From: SVTX01 sp045653805
Lineage (GTDB): Bacteria; Bacillota; Clostridia; Oscillospirales; CAG-272
Length of the DNA: 64,000 bases
Direction: 5' to 3'
Assembly: GCA_045653805.1 (NCBI GenBank)
Contig: JAZOMF010000075.1
Span: 62,001-126,000, forward strand
In this document: in pieces, positions 35,110-42,320 of the stretch
Layout: every line of letters starts with the position of its first letter
Position numbering within the stretch: position 1 is the first letter of the stretch
Notes under the pieces: generated by a model
Seen by the model: only the letters and a program-made list of their open reading frames with translations
What the model was told of the DNA's origin: nothing
Database searches by the model: none
Translations under genes and position numbers: made by a program

Positions 35110-36060
35110 ATGGCACAACCTACTATTCCCGTATATCTTTTTACCGGCTTCCTTGAGGGCGGTAAAACCCACATAATTCAGGAGTCCATGGCAGACGAGC
35201 GCTTCAACACCGGTGAAAAGACCCTCATCATCCTCTGCGAGGAGGGAATTGAGGAGCTTGACGTTTCCGAATTTCCCTGCAAGAACATTTACTTTGCAAC
35301 TCTTGATAGCGAAAGCGACGTTACCGCCGAAAAGCTGGAGGCTTGCCGCCAGGGTCACCTCATCGACCGTGTAATTATCGAATACAACGGCATGTGGCAG
35401 CTGGGCACACTCTACAACAATCTCCCCAAGGATTGGTTTATCTTCCAGAACATGATGTTTGCCGATGCAAACACCTTCTTCGCATACAATCAGAATATGA
35501 GAAGCCTTATGGTTGATAAGCTTATGTCCTGCGAGATGATCGTTCTCAACCGTACCCCCGACTCCATCGACAAGGACGAGGTTCACAAGATAGTTCGCGG
35601 AATTTCTCGCCGCGCTACCATCACCTACGATTATCCCGACGGCCACGTTGAATATGACGAGATTGAAGATCCTCTGCCTTTCGACATTGACGCGCCCGTT
35701 ATCGTTATTGGTGACGATGATTACGCCGTTTGGTACAGAGACCTCACCGAAGAAATGGAAAAATACGAGGGCAAGACCGTTAAGTTCAGAGGCGTTGTTG
35801 CAAGAGATTTGCAGCTTGGTAAGGATGCTATCGTTATCGGTCGCCACGTTATGACCTGCTGTGTTGATGATATTGCATATAGCGGACTGGTTTGTAAGTT
35901 CAAGTCCAACGTTGCATACAAAAATTACGATTGGATCAACGTTCAAGGCAAAATCAAAATAGAAAAGAACCGTCTTTACGGCAGACCCGGTCCCGTGCTT
36001 TACGCTGAAAGTAGTGCATACACCGACAAGCCCGAAAAAGAGGTTGCAACCTTCTATTAA
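35110..36060 (+). CDS. CobW-like P-loop protein fused to a YcgQ/DUF1980-like C-terminus
   Basis: A 316-residue protein. The N-terminal P-loop domain has Walker A GFLEGGKTH (residues 13-21), and its fold order resembles CobW. The CxCC metal motif is absent, and the NKxD position reads NRTP. From about residue 203 to the end the sequence resembles the C-terminal domain of YcgQ/TIGR03943 proteins. That region has a GKTVKFRGVVARD strand and the core IGRHVMTCCVDDIAYSGLV, with adjacent Cys250 and Cys251. Such proteins pair with YcgR-like permeases near zinc-responsive genes in other bacilli; no permease is next to it here. It is co-transcribed with the His-rich GTPase, so a metal-trafficking pair is inferred. 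Substrate unknown. Confidence 0.7.
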   Translation: MAQPTIPVYLFTGFLEGGKTHIIQESMADERFNTGEKTLIILCEEGIEELDVSEFPCKNIYFATLDSESDVTAEKLEACRQGHLIDRVIIEYNGMWQLGTLYNNLPKDWFIFQNMMFADANTFFAYNQNMRSLMVDKLMSCEMIVLNRTPDSIDKDEVHKIVRGISRRATITYDYPDGHVEYDEIEDPLPFDIDAPVIVIGDDDYAVWYRDLTEEMEKYEGKTVKFRGVVARDLQLGKDAIVIGRHVMTCCVDDIAYSGLVCKFKSNVAYKNYDWINVQGKIKIEKNRLYGRPGPVLYAESSAYTDKPEKEVATFY

Positions 36061-36066
36061 TAAAAC

Positions 36067-36102
36067 AAAAAAGATCTTGGAATTGTTCCAAGGTCTTTTT
36101 TC
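36067..36102 (+). terminator. Terminator of the CobW-type pair
   Basis: Stem AAAAAAGATCTTGGAA / TTCCAAGGTCTTTTTT with one G-T wobble, ending in T residues. Confidence 0.85.
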
Positions 36103-36194
36103 TTCAATAAAGTGTAACATATCCCACCTTTCGACATAAAATGGTATTGAGAAAAGCATTTTTGCTTTTCACCAAACATATAGGGGGAAAAATT

Positions 36195-37037
36195 ATGCAA
36201 GACAACAGATTTTCATGCGGCCCCGCTAAAGGCACGGAAACTGTTTGTATAGAGACTAACAGAATACTTGACTCGTGCAGAGACCGTGATTGCTTTGAAA
36301 ACGCAAGAGTATTTCTGACAGATTTCGGCAGGGAAATAATCGAGCACACCGGAAGCGTCAGAGTTAAGAGCGCCTGCATCGCAAAAACTCACATTAGCCT
36401 TGATCCCGTACAGTTCAACAGAGGCTTTTACACCATCAACATCCGTTTCTACGTTAAGCTCGTATTTGAGGCGTGCATCGGAAACGGTCGCGCTCAAGAA
36501 TTTGAGGGCATCGCCGTACTTGATAAGAAGGTCATTCTTTACGGTGGCGATTGCAACGTAAGCACCTTCCGCGGCGGCGGAGACATCTCGGATTTCTGCG
36601 CCAGCGTTGAGCCCTGCTGCAAGGAAAACAATCTGCCCACCGCCGTTATCGAGGTAGCAGAGCCAATCGTTCTCGGAGTTAACGTGCTTGAGAGCATCAA
36701 CGAGTGCTGCAACTGCTGCTGTTGCTGCGCTCACGATATTCCCGAGGTAGTGGTAAACACTATGAACGGTCATCTTTGCCACGACGACGATGACGACAGA
36801 AGATTTTTGGCAGTATCCATCGGTATCTTCTCAATCGTGAGAATAGTTCGCGCGGGTCAGTTTATAATCTCAGCTACTGAGTACGTTATTCCTGACAAGG
36901 AGTGCATTTCGCCCTCCAACGATGATCCCTGCAGCGTTTTCCGCGCTATGGCATTCCCGATTTCCGAGTTTTCCTGCGCAACTGCGGCACAGCCTCCTCA
37001 TCCTCACGGTGATAAGGGCGGCAAGTGCGGTTGCTAA
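36195..37037 (+). CDS. Cys-rich conserved clostridial protein, function unknown
   Basis: A 280-residue protein with no signal peptide or membrane helix. It resembles conserved hypothetical proteins that I associate with spore-forming Clostridia, recognised by ILDSCRDRDCFENARVFLT (about 25-43) and FNRGFYTINIRFYVKLVFEA (about 79-98). A striking CNCCCCCAHD cluster (about 176-185), an acidic His run CHDDDDDRR, and a C-terminal HPHGDKGGKCGC suggest metal binding or cross-linking, as in spore-coat components. That role is inference only. The start at 36195 follows AGGGGGA; an in-frame GTG/ATG extension to 36141 lies before the Shine-Dalgarno. It is monocistronic, with terminators on both sides. Confidence 0.7.
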   Translation: MQDNRFSCGPAKGTETVCIETNRILDSCRDRDCFENARVFLTDFGREIIEHTGSVRVKSACIAKTHISLDPVQFNRGFYTINIRFYVKLVFEACIGNGRAQEFEGIAVLDKKVILYGGDCNVSTFRGGGDISDFCASVEPCCKENNLPTAVIEVAEPIVLGVNVLESINECCNCCCCCAHDIPEVVVNTMNGHLCHDDDDDRRFLAVSIGIFSIVRIVRAGQFIISATEYVIPDKECISPSNDDPCSVFRAMAFPISEFSCATAAQPPHPHGDKGGKCGC

Positions 37038-37068
37038 ACTTCAAGATTCATGTGAAACAATAAAAATT

Positions 37069-37107
37069 GCGGTTGCGAACCCGAAAGGGACTCGCAACCG
37101 CTTTTTT
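37069..37107 (+). terminator. Terminator of the Cys-rich protein gene
   Basis: Stem GCGGTTGCGA / TCGCAACCGC followed by TTTTTT (37102-37107). Confidence 0.9.
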
Positions 37108-37171
37108 GTCTAATAAAAATCTAATAAAAATTATAAAATGATAAAAATTTAGCTAAAATCAAATTTGTATA

Positions 37172-37199
37172 TTGATTTTTTGTTTAAAAGTGTTATAAT
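37172..37199 (+). promoter_or_regulatory. Promoter for the uxuB-type gene
   Basis: -35 TTGATT (37172-37177), 16-bp spacer, extended -10 TGT TATAAT (hexamer 37194-37199). Confidence 0.65.
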
Positions 37200-37255
37200 G
37201 ATTATAGAATATTATGATACTTGTATCAATTATTAAAGTTTACGGGGTAAATAAA

Positions 37256-38080
37256 ATGAAAAAAGTATGTGTTGTTACCGGTGCGGGCGGGGTACTCTGT
37301 GCAGAGTTCGCAAAGGAAATGTCCAAGAACGGCTATGCTGTAGCTCTTCTCGATCTCAACGAAGCTGCAGCTGCGGCTGTTGCAGATGAAATTTGCGCTG
37401 CAGGTGGAGTTGCAAAGGCTTATATGACCAACGTTCTTGATAAGGCTTGTATTGAGCAGGTTCACCAGAAGGTTCTTGCAGAGCTTGGCAAGTGCACAGT
37501 TCTCATTAACGGCGCAGGTGGAAACAGCCCTAAGGCTACTACTGCTCATGAGTATTTTGAGTCAGGTGACGAAAATCGCGATGACATCCTCACCTTCTTC
37601 AACCTCAATGAGGCAGGATTTGACTTTGTTTTCGATCTTAACATGAAGGGTGTGCTTCTTCCTACACAGGTGTTTGCCACCGATATGATCGGAGAGGAGG
37701 GATGTTCTATAATCAACATTTCCTCTATGAATGCTTACACTCCCTTGACAAAGATTCCCGCATACAGCTCCGCAAAGGCAGCTGTTTCCAACTTTACTCA
37801 GTGGCTTGCAGTTCATTTTGCTAAAGAGGGAATTAGAGTTAACGGTATCGCTCCCGGCTTCTTCGCTACCAACCAGAACAGAGCTCTTCTTTTCAATCCC
37901 GACGGAACTCCCACCGCAAGAACCGGCAAGATCCTCGCCGCTACTCCTATGGGCAGATTCGGAGAAGCTCGCGAGCTTCTCGGCGTACTCAAGTTTTTGA
38001 CCGACCCCGTTGCGGCATCCTTTGTAACAGGTACTGTGATCCCCGTAGACGGCGGATTCTCCGCATATTCCCGAGTATAA
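37256..38080 (+). CDS. uxuB: SDR-family D-mannonate oxidoreductase (fructuronate reductase)
   Basis: A 274-residue short-chain dehydrogenase. The cofactor motif is VVTGAGGVLCAEFA (residues 5-18). The SDR triad Ser-Tyr-Lys is in IINISSMNAYTPLTKIPAYS followed by SAKAA. The segments INGAGGNSPKATTAHEYFE and GIAPGFFATNQNRALLF are characteristic of the SDR type of UxuB, which reduces D-fructuronate to D-mannonate. This would extend the UxaC reaction encoded at 9989, though UxuA is not in the window. The start at 37256 (MKKVCVVTG) has GGGG upstream; a possible ATG at 37214 lacks it. Close SDR alternatives such as other polyol dehydrogenases cannot be fully excluded. Confidence 0.8.
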   Translation: MKKVCVVTGAGGVLCAEFAKEMSKNGYAVALLDLNEAAAAAVADEICAAGGVAKAYMTNVLDKACIEQVHQKVLAELGKCTVLINGAGGNSPKATTAHEYFESGDENRDDILTFFNLNEAGFDFVFDLNMKGVLLPTQVFATDMIGEEGCSIINISSMNAYTPLTKIPAYSSAKAAVSNFTQWLAVHFAKEGIRVNGIAPGFFATNQNRALLFNPDGTPTARTGKILAATPMGRFGEARELLGVLKFLTDPVAASFVTGTVIPVDGGFSAYSRV

Positions 38081-38093
38081 AAACAACTTTCAT

Positions 38094-38128
38094 ATAAAGA
38101 CTGTCCTTGTATAAGGGCAGTCTTTATT
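38094..38128 (+). terminator. Terminator of the uxuB-type gene
   Basis: Stem ATAAAGACTGtCCTT / AAGGgCAGTCTTTAT with a short GTAT loop, then further T residues. Confidence 0.8.
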
Positions 38129-38177
38129 GTTGGATGGAAAATAATAGTTATACTTATAAAACAAATTCAATGAATGC

Positions 38178-38206
38178 TTGACACAAGCTATTTGTTATGT
38201 TAAAAT
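38178..38206 (+). promoter_or_regulatory. Strong promoter in a gene-free region
   Basis: TTGACA (38178-38183), 17-bp spacer, TGT-extended TAAAAT (38201-38206). No credible coding frame follows before the convergent spoIIID gene, so it may drive a small RNA. Confidence 0.7.
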
Positions 38207-38212
38207 TTAACT

Positions 38213-38365
38213 ATAACAAAAACAAAGCAGAGCGACCCGAGAAGAGTCGGTCTGCTTAACGAGTTTATATAAAAATGTCCCCGAAAGAATGATAATAGGA
38301 TTTTTGAGCATTTTTCGTAAAAATCCATTCCCTAAATTATACAAAATTTTGATTTTGTATAATTA
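38213..38365 (+). ncRNA. Candidate small RNA, family not recognised
   Basis: The gap between uxuB and spoIIID is about 400 bases and holds no gene. Downstream of a strong promoter there are three hairpins. The first is AAGCAGA-g-CGAC / GTCG-g-TCTGCTT (38225-38257) with a 9-base loop. The second is GGATTTTT / AAAAATCC (about 38299-38326). The third is TTATACAAAAT / ATTTTGTATAA (about 38337-38362). The first is GC-rich in an AT-rich context. I could not match it to 6S, SRP, tmRNA, RNase P or a known riboswitch. It could instead be a processed leader or an antisense transcript reading toward spoIIID. Confidence 0.35.
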
Positions 38366-38442
38366 TATATATTGATAAAAAAGTCTTCTCTTTTTGTCAA
38401 TTTTCAGTATTTTTACAAAAAAACAGCTGATACTCGACAATA

Positions 38443-38470
38443 TAGAGATTGGTGTCACTCTCTCTATTTA
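38443..38470 (-). terminator. Possible spoIIID terminator
   Basis: Read on the minus strand after the spoIIID stop: ATAGAGA / TCTCTAT stem with a 10-12 base loop; no strong T-run follows. Confidence 0.4.
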
Positions 38471-38477
38471 TTTGTAA

Positions 38478-38741
38478 TTATATAATTCTCTTATCCTCGT
38501 ACTTCTTTTTCGTAGCTTCGCCTCCACGCAGGTGACGTTCCTCCTTATTTTTTTCAAGAACACTTTTAACATCGAGATACAATGACTTATTAGTGTTTTT
38601 TAAAACCTGAGTTACATCTTTATGTACTGTGCTTTTACTTATCCCAAATCTTGTTGCGGTGGCACGTACAGTTGCATTGTTCTCAACGATATACAATCCC
38701 AATATCACACAACGATCCTTACCGGACGCCAGATACATCAT
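38478..38741 (-). CDS. spoIIID: Sporulation transcriptional regulator SpoIIID
   Basis: An 87-residue DNA-binding protein of the mother-cell sporulation programme, acting with sigma E and shaping sigma K expression. The helix-turn-helix is TVRATATRFGISKSTVHKDVTQVL (about residues 24-47). The basic C-terminal motif EERHLRGGEATKKKYEDK is diagnostic. Length matches the family (about 83-93). GAGAGGT lies seven bases before the first ATG at 38741. It is monocistronic and convergent with the putative small RNA. Its presence is strong evidence that the organism belongs to an endospore-forming lineage. Confidence 0.95.
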   Translation of the reverse strand: MMYLASGKDRCVILGLYIVENNATVRATATRFGISKSTVHKDVTQVLKNTNKSLYLDVKSVLEKNKEERHLRGGEATKKKYEDKRII

Positions 38742-38823
38742 TACAGTTACCTCTCATTATATTTATTATATTGGTAATATATATGACGCTCCGATTGTTA
38801 AAATACCTTTTAGGAGATATTAT

Positions 38824-39594
38824 ATGAACAACGATATTTCTAAATTTGACGTTTTTGAAGGCATCACCTCTATATCTGCCGTTATTAAATCCATTCGCGA
38901 GGGCTCCAGCGACCGTATTATTGACACGGTATATTATGACGGCGCCCGCGCTGTTAAAAAATCCCATGAGCTGGGATTTTTAAAGCATGCAGCTGCTGAG
39001 CTTGGATTTAAATTATCCTCCGCAGATGCAGAATTTATAGATTCATGTGTTTCGGGCAATACACACGGCGGACTTATCATGCTTTGCACAAAACGATCCC
39101 TCCTCAGCCTAAATGTTAATTTTTTAACAAACGCCGATTTCTTTGCCCTTATTGAAGGCATTGAAGATCCTTATAATTTCGGATACTCAGTTCGCTCTCT
39201 TTACGCCGCAGGAGTTGACGGAATAGTTCTTCCCGAGCGAAACTGGATGGAGCTTTCCGGCACTGTTGCCCGTTGCTCTGCCGGCACCAGCGAGCTTGCT
39301 AAAATAGCAATTTCTGATCCTGAAGAAGCAGTAAAGCTATTTAAGGACAATGGTTTTGAGATAATTTGTGCAGGCATCCGAGATTCCGTTTCTCTTTATG
39401 AGCATGATTTTTCAAAGCCCACCTTGCTTATTGTCGGCGGCGAAAAGCGCGGCATTTCCCGTAAGATTTTGGATATGTCGGACGTAACGGTACGTATTCC
39501 CTACGGTCGTGAATTTATGGGTTCTCTTCCCTCCGCATCGGCAGTTTCGGTCATGGCTTTTGAAATAGCCAGCAAAAAAGGAAAATTGCGATAA
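38824..39594 (+). CDS. SPOUT (TrmH/SpoU-family) RNA 2'-O-methyltransferase
   Basis: A 256-residue SAM-dependent RNA ribose methyltransferase with the SPOUT knot. The catalytic domain holds ALIEGIEDPYNFGYSVRSLYAAGVDGIVLP (motif 1), LLIVGGEKRGISRKILD (motif 2) and VRIPYGREFMGSLPSASAVSVMAF (motif 3). An N-terminal substrate-binding segment covers about residues 1-110. The exact target (tRNA or 23S rRNA) is unclear; it differs from the RlmB paralogue at 43653. The start at 38824 follows AGGAGA; a longer in-frame opening to 38629 would run antisense through spoIIID and is rejected. Confidence 0.85.
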   Translation: MNNDISKFDVFEGITSISAVIKSIREGSSDRIIDTVYYDGARAVKKSHELGFLKHAAAELGFKLSSADAEFIDSCVSGNTHGGLIMLCTKRSLLSLNVNFLTNADFFALIEGIEDPYNFGYSVRSLYAAGVDGIVLPERNWMELSGTVARCSAGTSELAKIAISDPEEAVKLFKDNGFEIICAGIRDSVSLYEHDFSKPTLLIVGGEKRGISRKILDMSDVTVRIPYGREFMGSLPSASAVSVMAFEIASKKGKLR

Positions 39595-39632
39595 ATCTTT
39601 ACAAAAAAGTTGCTTTTTATATTGCTTTTCAT

Positions 39633-39661
39633 TTGACTTTTTAACTTATTAATGTTATAAT
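39633..39661 (+). promoter_or_regulatory. Promoter for proC
   Basis: -35 TTGACT (39633-39638), 17-bp spacer, extended -10 TGT TATAAT (hexamer 39656-39661). Confidence 0.85.
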
Positions 39662-39696
39662 TAATTTAATAGTTTGTACTTTGAGAGGTTTATATC

Positions 39697-40521
39697 ATGT
39701 CTGGCAAAATTGCTTTTATCGGCGTTGGTAATATGGCTACTGCTACCCTTTTAGGTATTACTGCAAATTCCAAGGATATGTCTGACATAGTTCTTTTCAA
39801 CAGACACGTTGAAAAGATCGAAAAATACAGATCTCTTGGCGCTCATATCGCCCTTACCTTAAAGGAAGCAGTTGAGAGCGCTGATTACATTATGCTTTGT
39901 GTCAAGCCCCAAAGCTTTCCCGAGATACTTCCCCTGCTTTCCGACTGCGATGATGTATCAAAAAAGGTTTTCATAAGCATGGCGGCAGGTATTTCCGCCG
40001 AAACTGTATCACAAGCCACTGGAGGAGCCGCGGTTATAAGAGTTATGCCCAATACTCCTATGCTTATAGGAAAAGGTGTGATTGCGGCTTGCAGGAACGA
40101 AAAGGTTAACAACGCAGATTTCGATTACGTTTGCAATATTTTCGCTTCTTCCGGAAGTGTTGTAAAAATTGACGAGTCAGAAATGAACAGAATCATTTGT
40201 GTTACGGGCTCTTCTCCCGCATACGTATTTATGATGATAAAGGCTATGTATGAGGGGGCGCAGGCACAAGGCCTCTGCGGTGATGGTGCAAGCCTTAACG
40301 AAAAAGAGATCACAGATGCTATATGCGACACCATTATTGGCGCGGCAGAGCTTATGAAGAGCGGAACTAAAACTCCCGATGAGCAGATTTCAACCGTAGC
40401 TTCCAAAGGCGGAACTACCGAAAGAGCTATTGCTGAGCTTGAACGATTTGATTTTTGTAAGGCTATCGTCAGCGCAATGGATAAGTGTACTCAAAGAGCC
40501 GACGAATTAGGCAAACAATAA
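39697..40521 (+). CDS. proC: Pyrroline-5-carboxylate reductase
   Basis: A 274-residue NAD(P)H enzyme for the last step of proline synthesis. The Rossmann motif is IAFIGVGNMATATLLGI (about residues 4-20). The signatures VIRVMPNTPMLIGKGV and the C-terminal TVASKGGTTERAIAELE are family-typical, as is VTGSSPAYVFMMIKAM. Length is normal. GAGAGG lies before the ATG. The DUF624 membrane protein follows 23 bases later and is probably co-transcribed. Confidence 0.95.
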   Translation: MSGKIAFIGVGNMATATLLGITANSKDMSDIVLFNRHVEKIEKYRSLGAHIALTLKEAVESADYIMLCVKPQSFPEILPLLSDCDDVSKKVFISMAAGISAETVSQATGGAAVIRVMPNTPMLIGKGVIAACRNEKVNNADFDYVCNIFASSGSVVKIDESEMNRIICVTGSSPAYVFMMIKAMYEGAQAQGLCGDGASLNEKEITDAICDTIIGAAELMKSGTKTPDEQISTVASKGGTTERAIAELERFDFCKAIVSAMDKCTQRADELGKQ

Positions 40522-40544
40522 AAATTATAAAGGATGTTGTAAAA

Positions 40545-41552
40545 TTGAACACCAAAAAGAAAAAATTCAAATTATTCGACCTTAACCGAGATGGTAAAGG
40601 CGTTGACCCCGGTGAGGATACCACCCCAAATCTTAAATTCTTTTTTAAGCAATTCGGGCGCAAATTCTCCAAAATAATTTCGATTAACATACTGATGATC
40701 TTTCAGATCATTCCCCTACTTATTTGCGCATATCTTTACATATTCGCAATGCCCAAAACTCCTTCCTTGAATTACCCTGAGTTTGCGGCACTTTTTGGAG
40801 TACAGGAGGCTACTACCACACTTGTAGGCTCGCTTAATCTGAATCTCTTATCGTATCAGCTTCCCTTCGCTACCTATAACGGCACGTATATTTATTTCAT
40901 AATCGCAGGAATTCTCTTGGTTTACGTGCTCACCTATGGATGGCAAAAGGTGGGTTCTATTTACGTCACCCGTGGACTTGTGCGCGGAGACAGTGTATTT
41001 GTATTCTCAGATTATTTCTACGCCATCAAGAAGAATTTCAAGCAGGGTCTTATCCTTGGTATAATCGACTGTGTTATTATGGGAACCCTGGCATATAACC
41101 TGATATATTTTTTCAATACACCCTCTACCGGATTTTCAGATTTCATCTACGTTATGACGATCGCTTTGATCATCATTTATATCATCTTCCGTTTCTACAC
41201 CTATCTTATGATAGTAACCTTTAACATTAAGATAACCAAGGCATTCAAAAATGCGCTGATATTTACTGTTTTGGGTATAAAGAGAAACATTCTGGCGCTT
41301 GTGGGTCTTGCTATAGTTACTGCAATAGCCGTTGTGCCTATGATCCTGCTCGTTCAGTTTGGACTTGGAATTGCAATAGTTCTTCCCCTTATATACTACC
41401 TGGGCGTTTGCGCATTTATCTACACATATGCCGCATATCCCGTAATCAAAAAGTATATGATCGACCCTGTGGATAACGCAAATACAGGAAAATCCCATGA
41501 TGCAGAAGACAATTCCGACGATACTCTCGCCATTGAAAGCGGAGATGAATAA
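40545..41552 (+). CDS. DUF624/YesL-like membrane protein
   Basis: A 335-residue membrane protein. After a basic N-terminus it shows about six hydrophobic spans (near 50-75, 125-150, 180-205, 215-240, 260-285 and 285-310). The segment GWQKVGSIYVTRGLVRGDSVFVFSDYFYAIKKNFKQG matches the DUF624 pattern. Members often sit near carbohydrate genes and their role is unknown. The C-terminal 30 residues are acidic. I choose the TTG at 40545 (LNTKKKKFKLFD), preceded by AAAGGATG, because any earlier start would overlap proC and no ATG occurs until far inside the domain. Confidence 0.7.
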   Translation: MNTKKKKFKLFDLNRDGKGVDPGEDTTPNLKFFFKQFGRKFSKIISINILMIFQIIPLLICAYLYIFAMPKTPSLNYPEFAALFGVQEATTTLVGSLNLNLLSYQLPFATYNGTYIYFIIAGILLVYVLTYGWQKVGSIYVTRGLVRGDSVFVFSDYFYAIKKNFKQGLILGIIDCVIMGTLAYNLIYFFNTPSTGFSDFIYVMTIALIIIYIIFRFYTYLMIVTFNIKITKAFKNALIFTVLGIKRNILALVGLAIVTAIAVVPMILLVQFGLGIAIVLPLIYYLGVCAFIYTYAAYPVIKKYMIDPVDNANTGKSHDAEDNSDDTLAIESGDE

Positions 41553-41571
41553 ACACTAATTGCTAATAAGT

Positions 41572-41607
41572 AAAGCTCCGAGAATCTTAATTCTCGGAGC
41601 TTTTTTA
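41572..41607. terminator. Bidirectional terminator between DUF624 and deacetylase genes
   Basis: Stem AAAGCTCCGAGAAT / ATTCTCGGAGCTTT with a CTTA loop and T-runs in both directions. Confidence 0.9.
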
Positions 41608-42315
41608 CTGCCCTATCAGCTCGCTCACAACTACAAACTTATACCCTTTCTCCAGCAAAGCCGGAATAAAAAGCTCCAGCGCCTCGGGAGTGGGGCTATT
41701 ATAGGAAACATAATCGTGCATTAGGATAATATCCCCGGACGCTACCGAGCTTATTACGTTTCGCGCTATCTTATCAGGCGGCGTGTTTGCCCAATCCATT
41801 GTGTCGATATCCCAAAGGATCACCTTATAATCAAGCTGCTTGATAACACTTTTAACGTATCCATCGATCATCCCCTCGGGGGGGCGGAAAAGTTTTGTCC
41901 TGTAATCAGTGTGGCTAAATAGCGCCGATTCGCAACGTTCAACCTCATTATAGAGCATATTTGAATCTAATCTGTCCACATGTGGATGAGTATAGGTGTG
42001 ATTTCCTATCTCATGCCCTCGGTCTATTACCATCGCCATTGTATCGGGGTATCTGTCGGCGTTGATCCCAATAGCAAAAAATGTTGCCTTTATGCCGTAT
42101 TTATCCAGAATATCGAGTATTTGAGGCGTGTACCTTGGATGAGGTCCGTCATCAAAGGTAAGTGCTATCTTCATAAATTCATTTTCTTTTTTTCTATAAA
42201 TATCAACGTCACTGTCATCGTCCGCTGACACACAAAGAGCATGCGGAGCGAATACAATATTTAATACAATGATAAAAACCATTATTAGAGAGGCTCTTTT
42301 TAGCGTCCTCGACAT
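41605..42315 (-). CDS. Polysaccharide deacetylase (NodB domain)
   Basis: A 236-residue secreted or membrane-anchored deacetylase. The N-terminal hydrophobic segment (about 7-27) is a signal or anchor. NodB motifs are ALTFDDGPHPRYT (Asp catalytic base and metal Asp), GNHTYTHP (metal His pair), FRPPEG and ILMHDY. It probably acts on peptidoglycan or a related surface glycan. The ATG at 42315 begins MSRTLKRASL and is preferred over a TTG 18 bases earlier, which would overlap the upstream gene. It lies five bases after the PdaA-like gene in the same operon. Confidence 0.85.
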   Translation of the reverse strand: MSRTLKRASLIMVFIIVLNIVFAPHALCVSADDDSDVDIYRKKENEFMKIALTFDDGPHPRYTPQILDILDKYGIKATFFAIGINADRYPDTMAMVIDRGHEIGNHTYTHPHVDRLDSNMLYNEVERCESALFSHTDYRTKLFRPPEGMIDGYVKSVIKQLDYKVILWDIDTMDWANTPPDKIARNVISSVASGDIILMHDYVSYNSPTPEALELFIPALLEKGYKFVVVSELIGQ

Positions 42316-42320
42316 AAATA

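Noticed and set aside
33952..36159. 735-codon minus-strand frame across both CobW-like genes
   Set aside because: It has no recognisable motif and spans two well-supported plus-strand genes, including the His-rich coding tract, which reads as a hydrophobic Val/Met run in the antisense frame.
38629..38823. In-frame upstream extension of the SPOUT methyltransferase
   Set aside because: It would lie antisense to spoIIID and before the AGGAGA Shine-Dalgarno; the product has no family match in that part.
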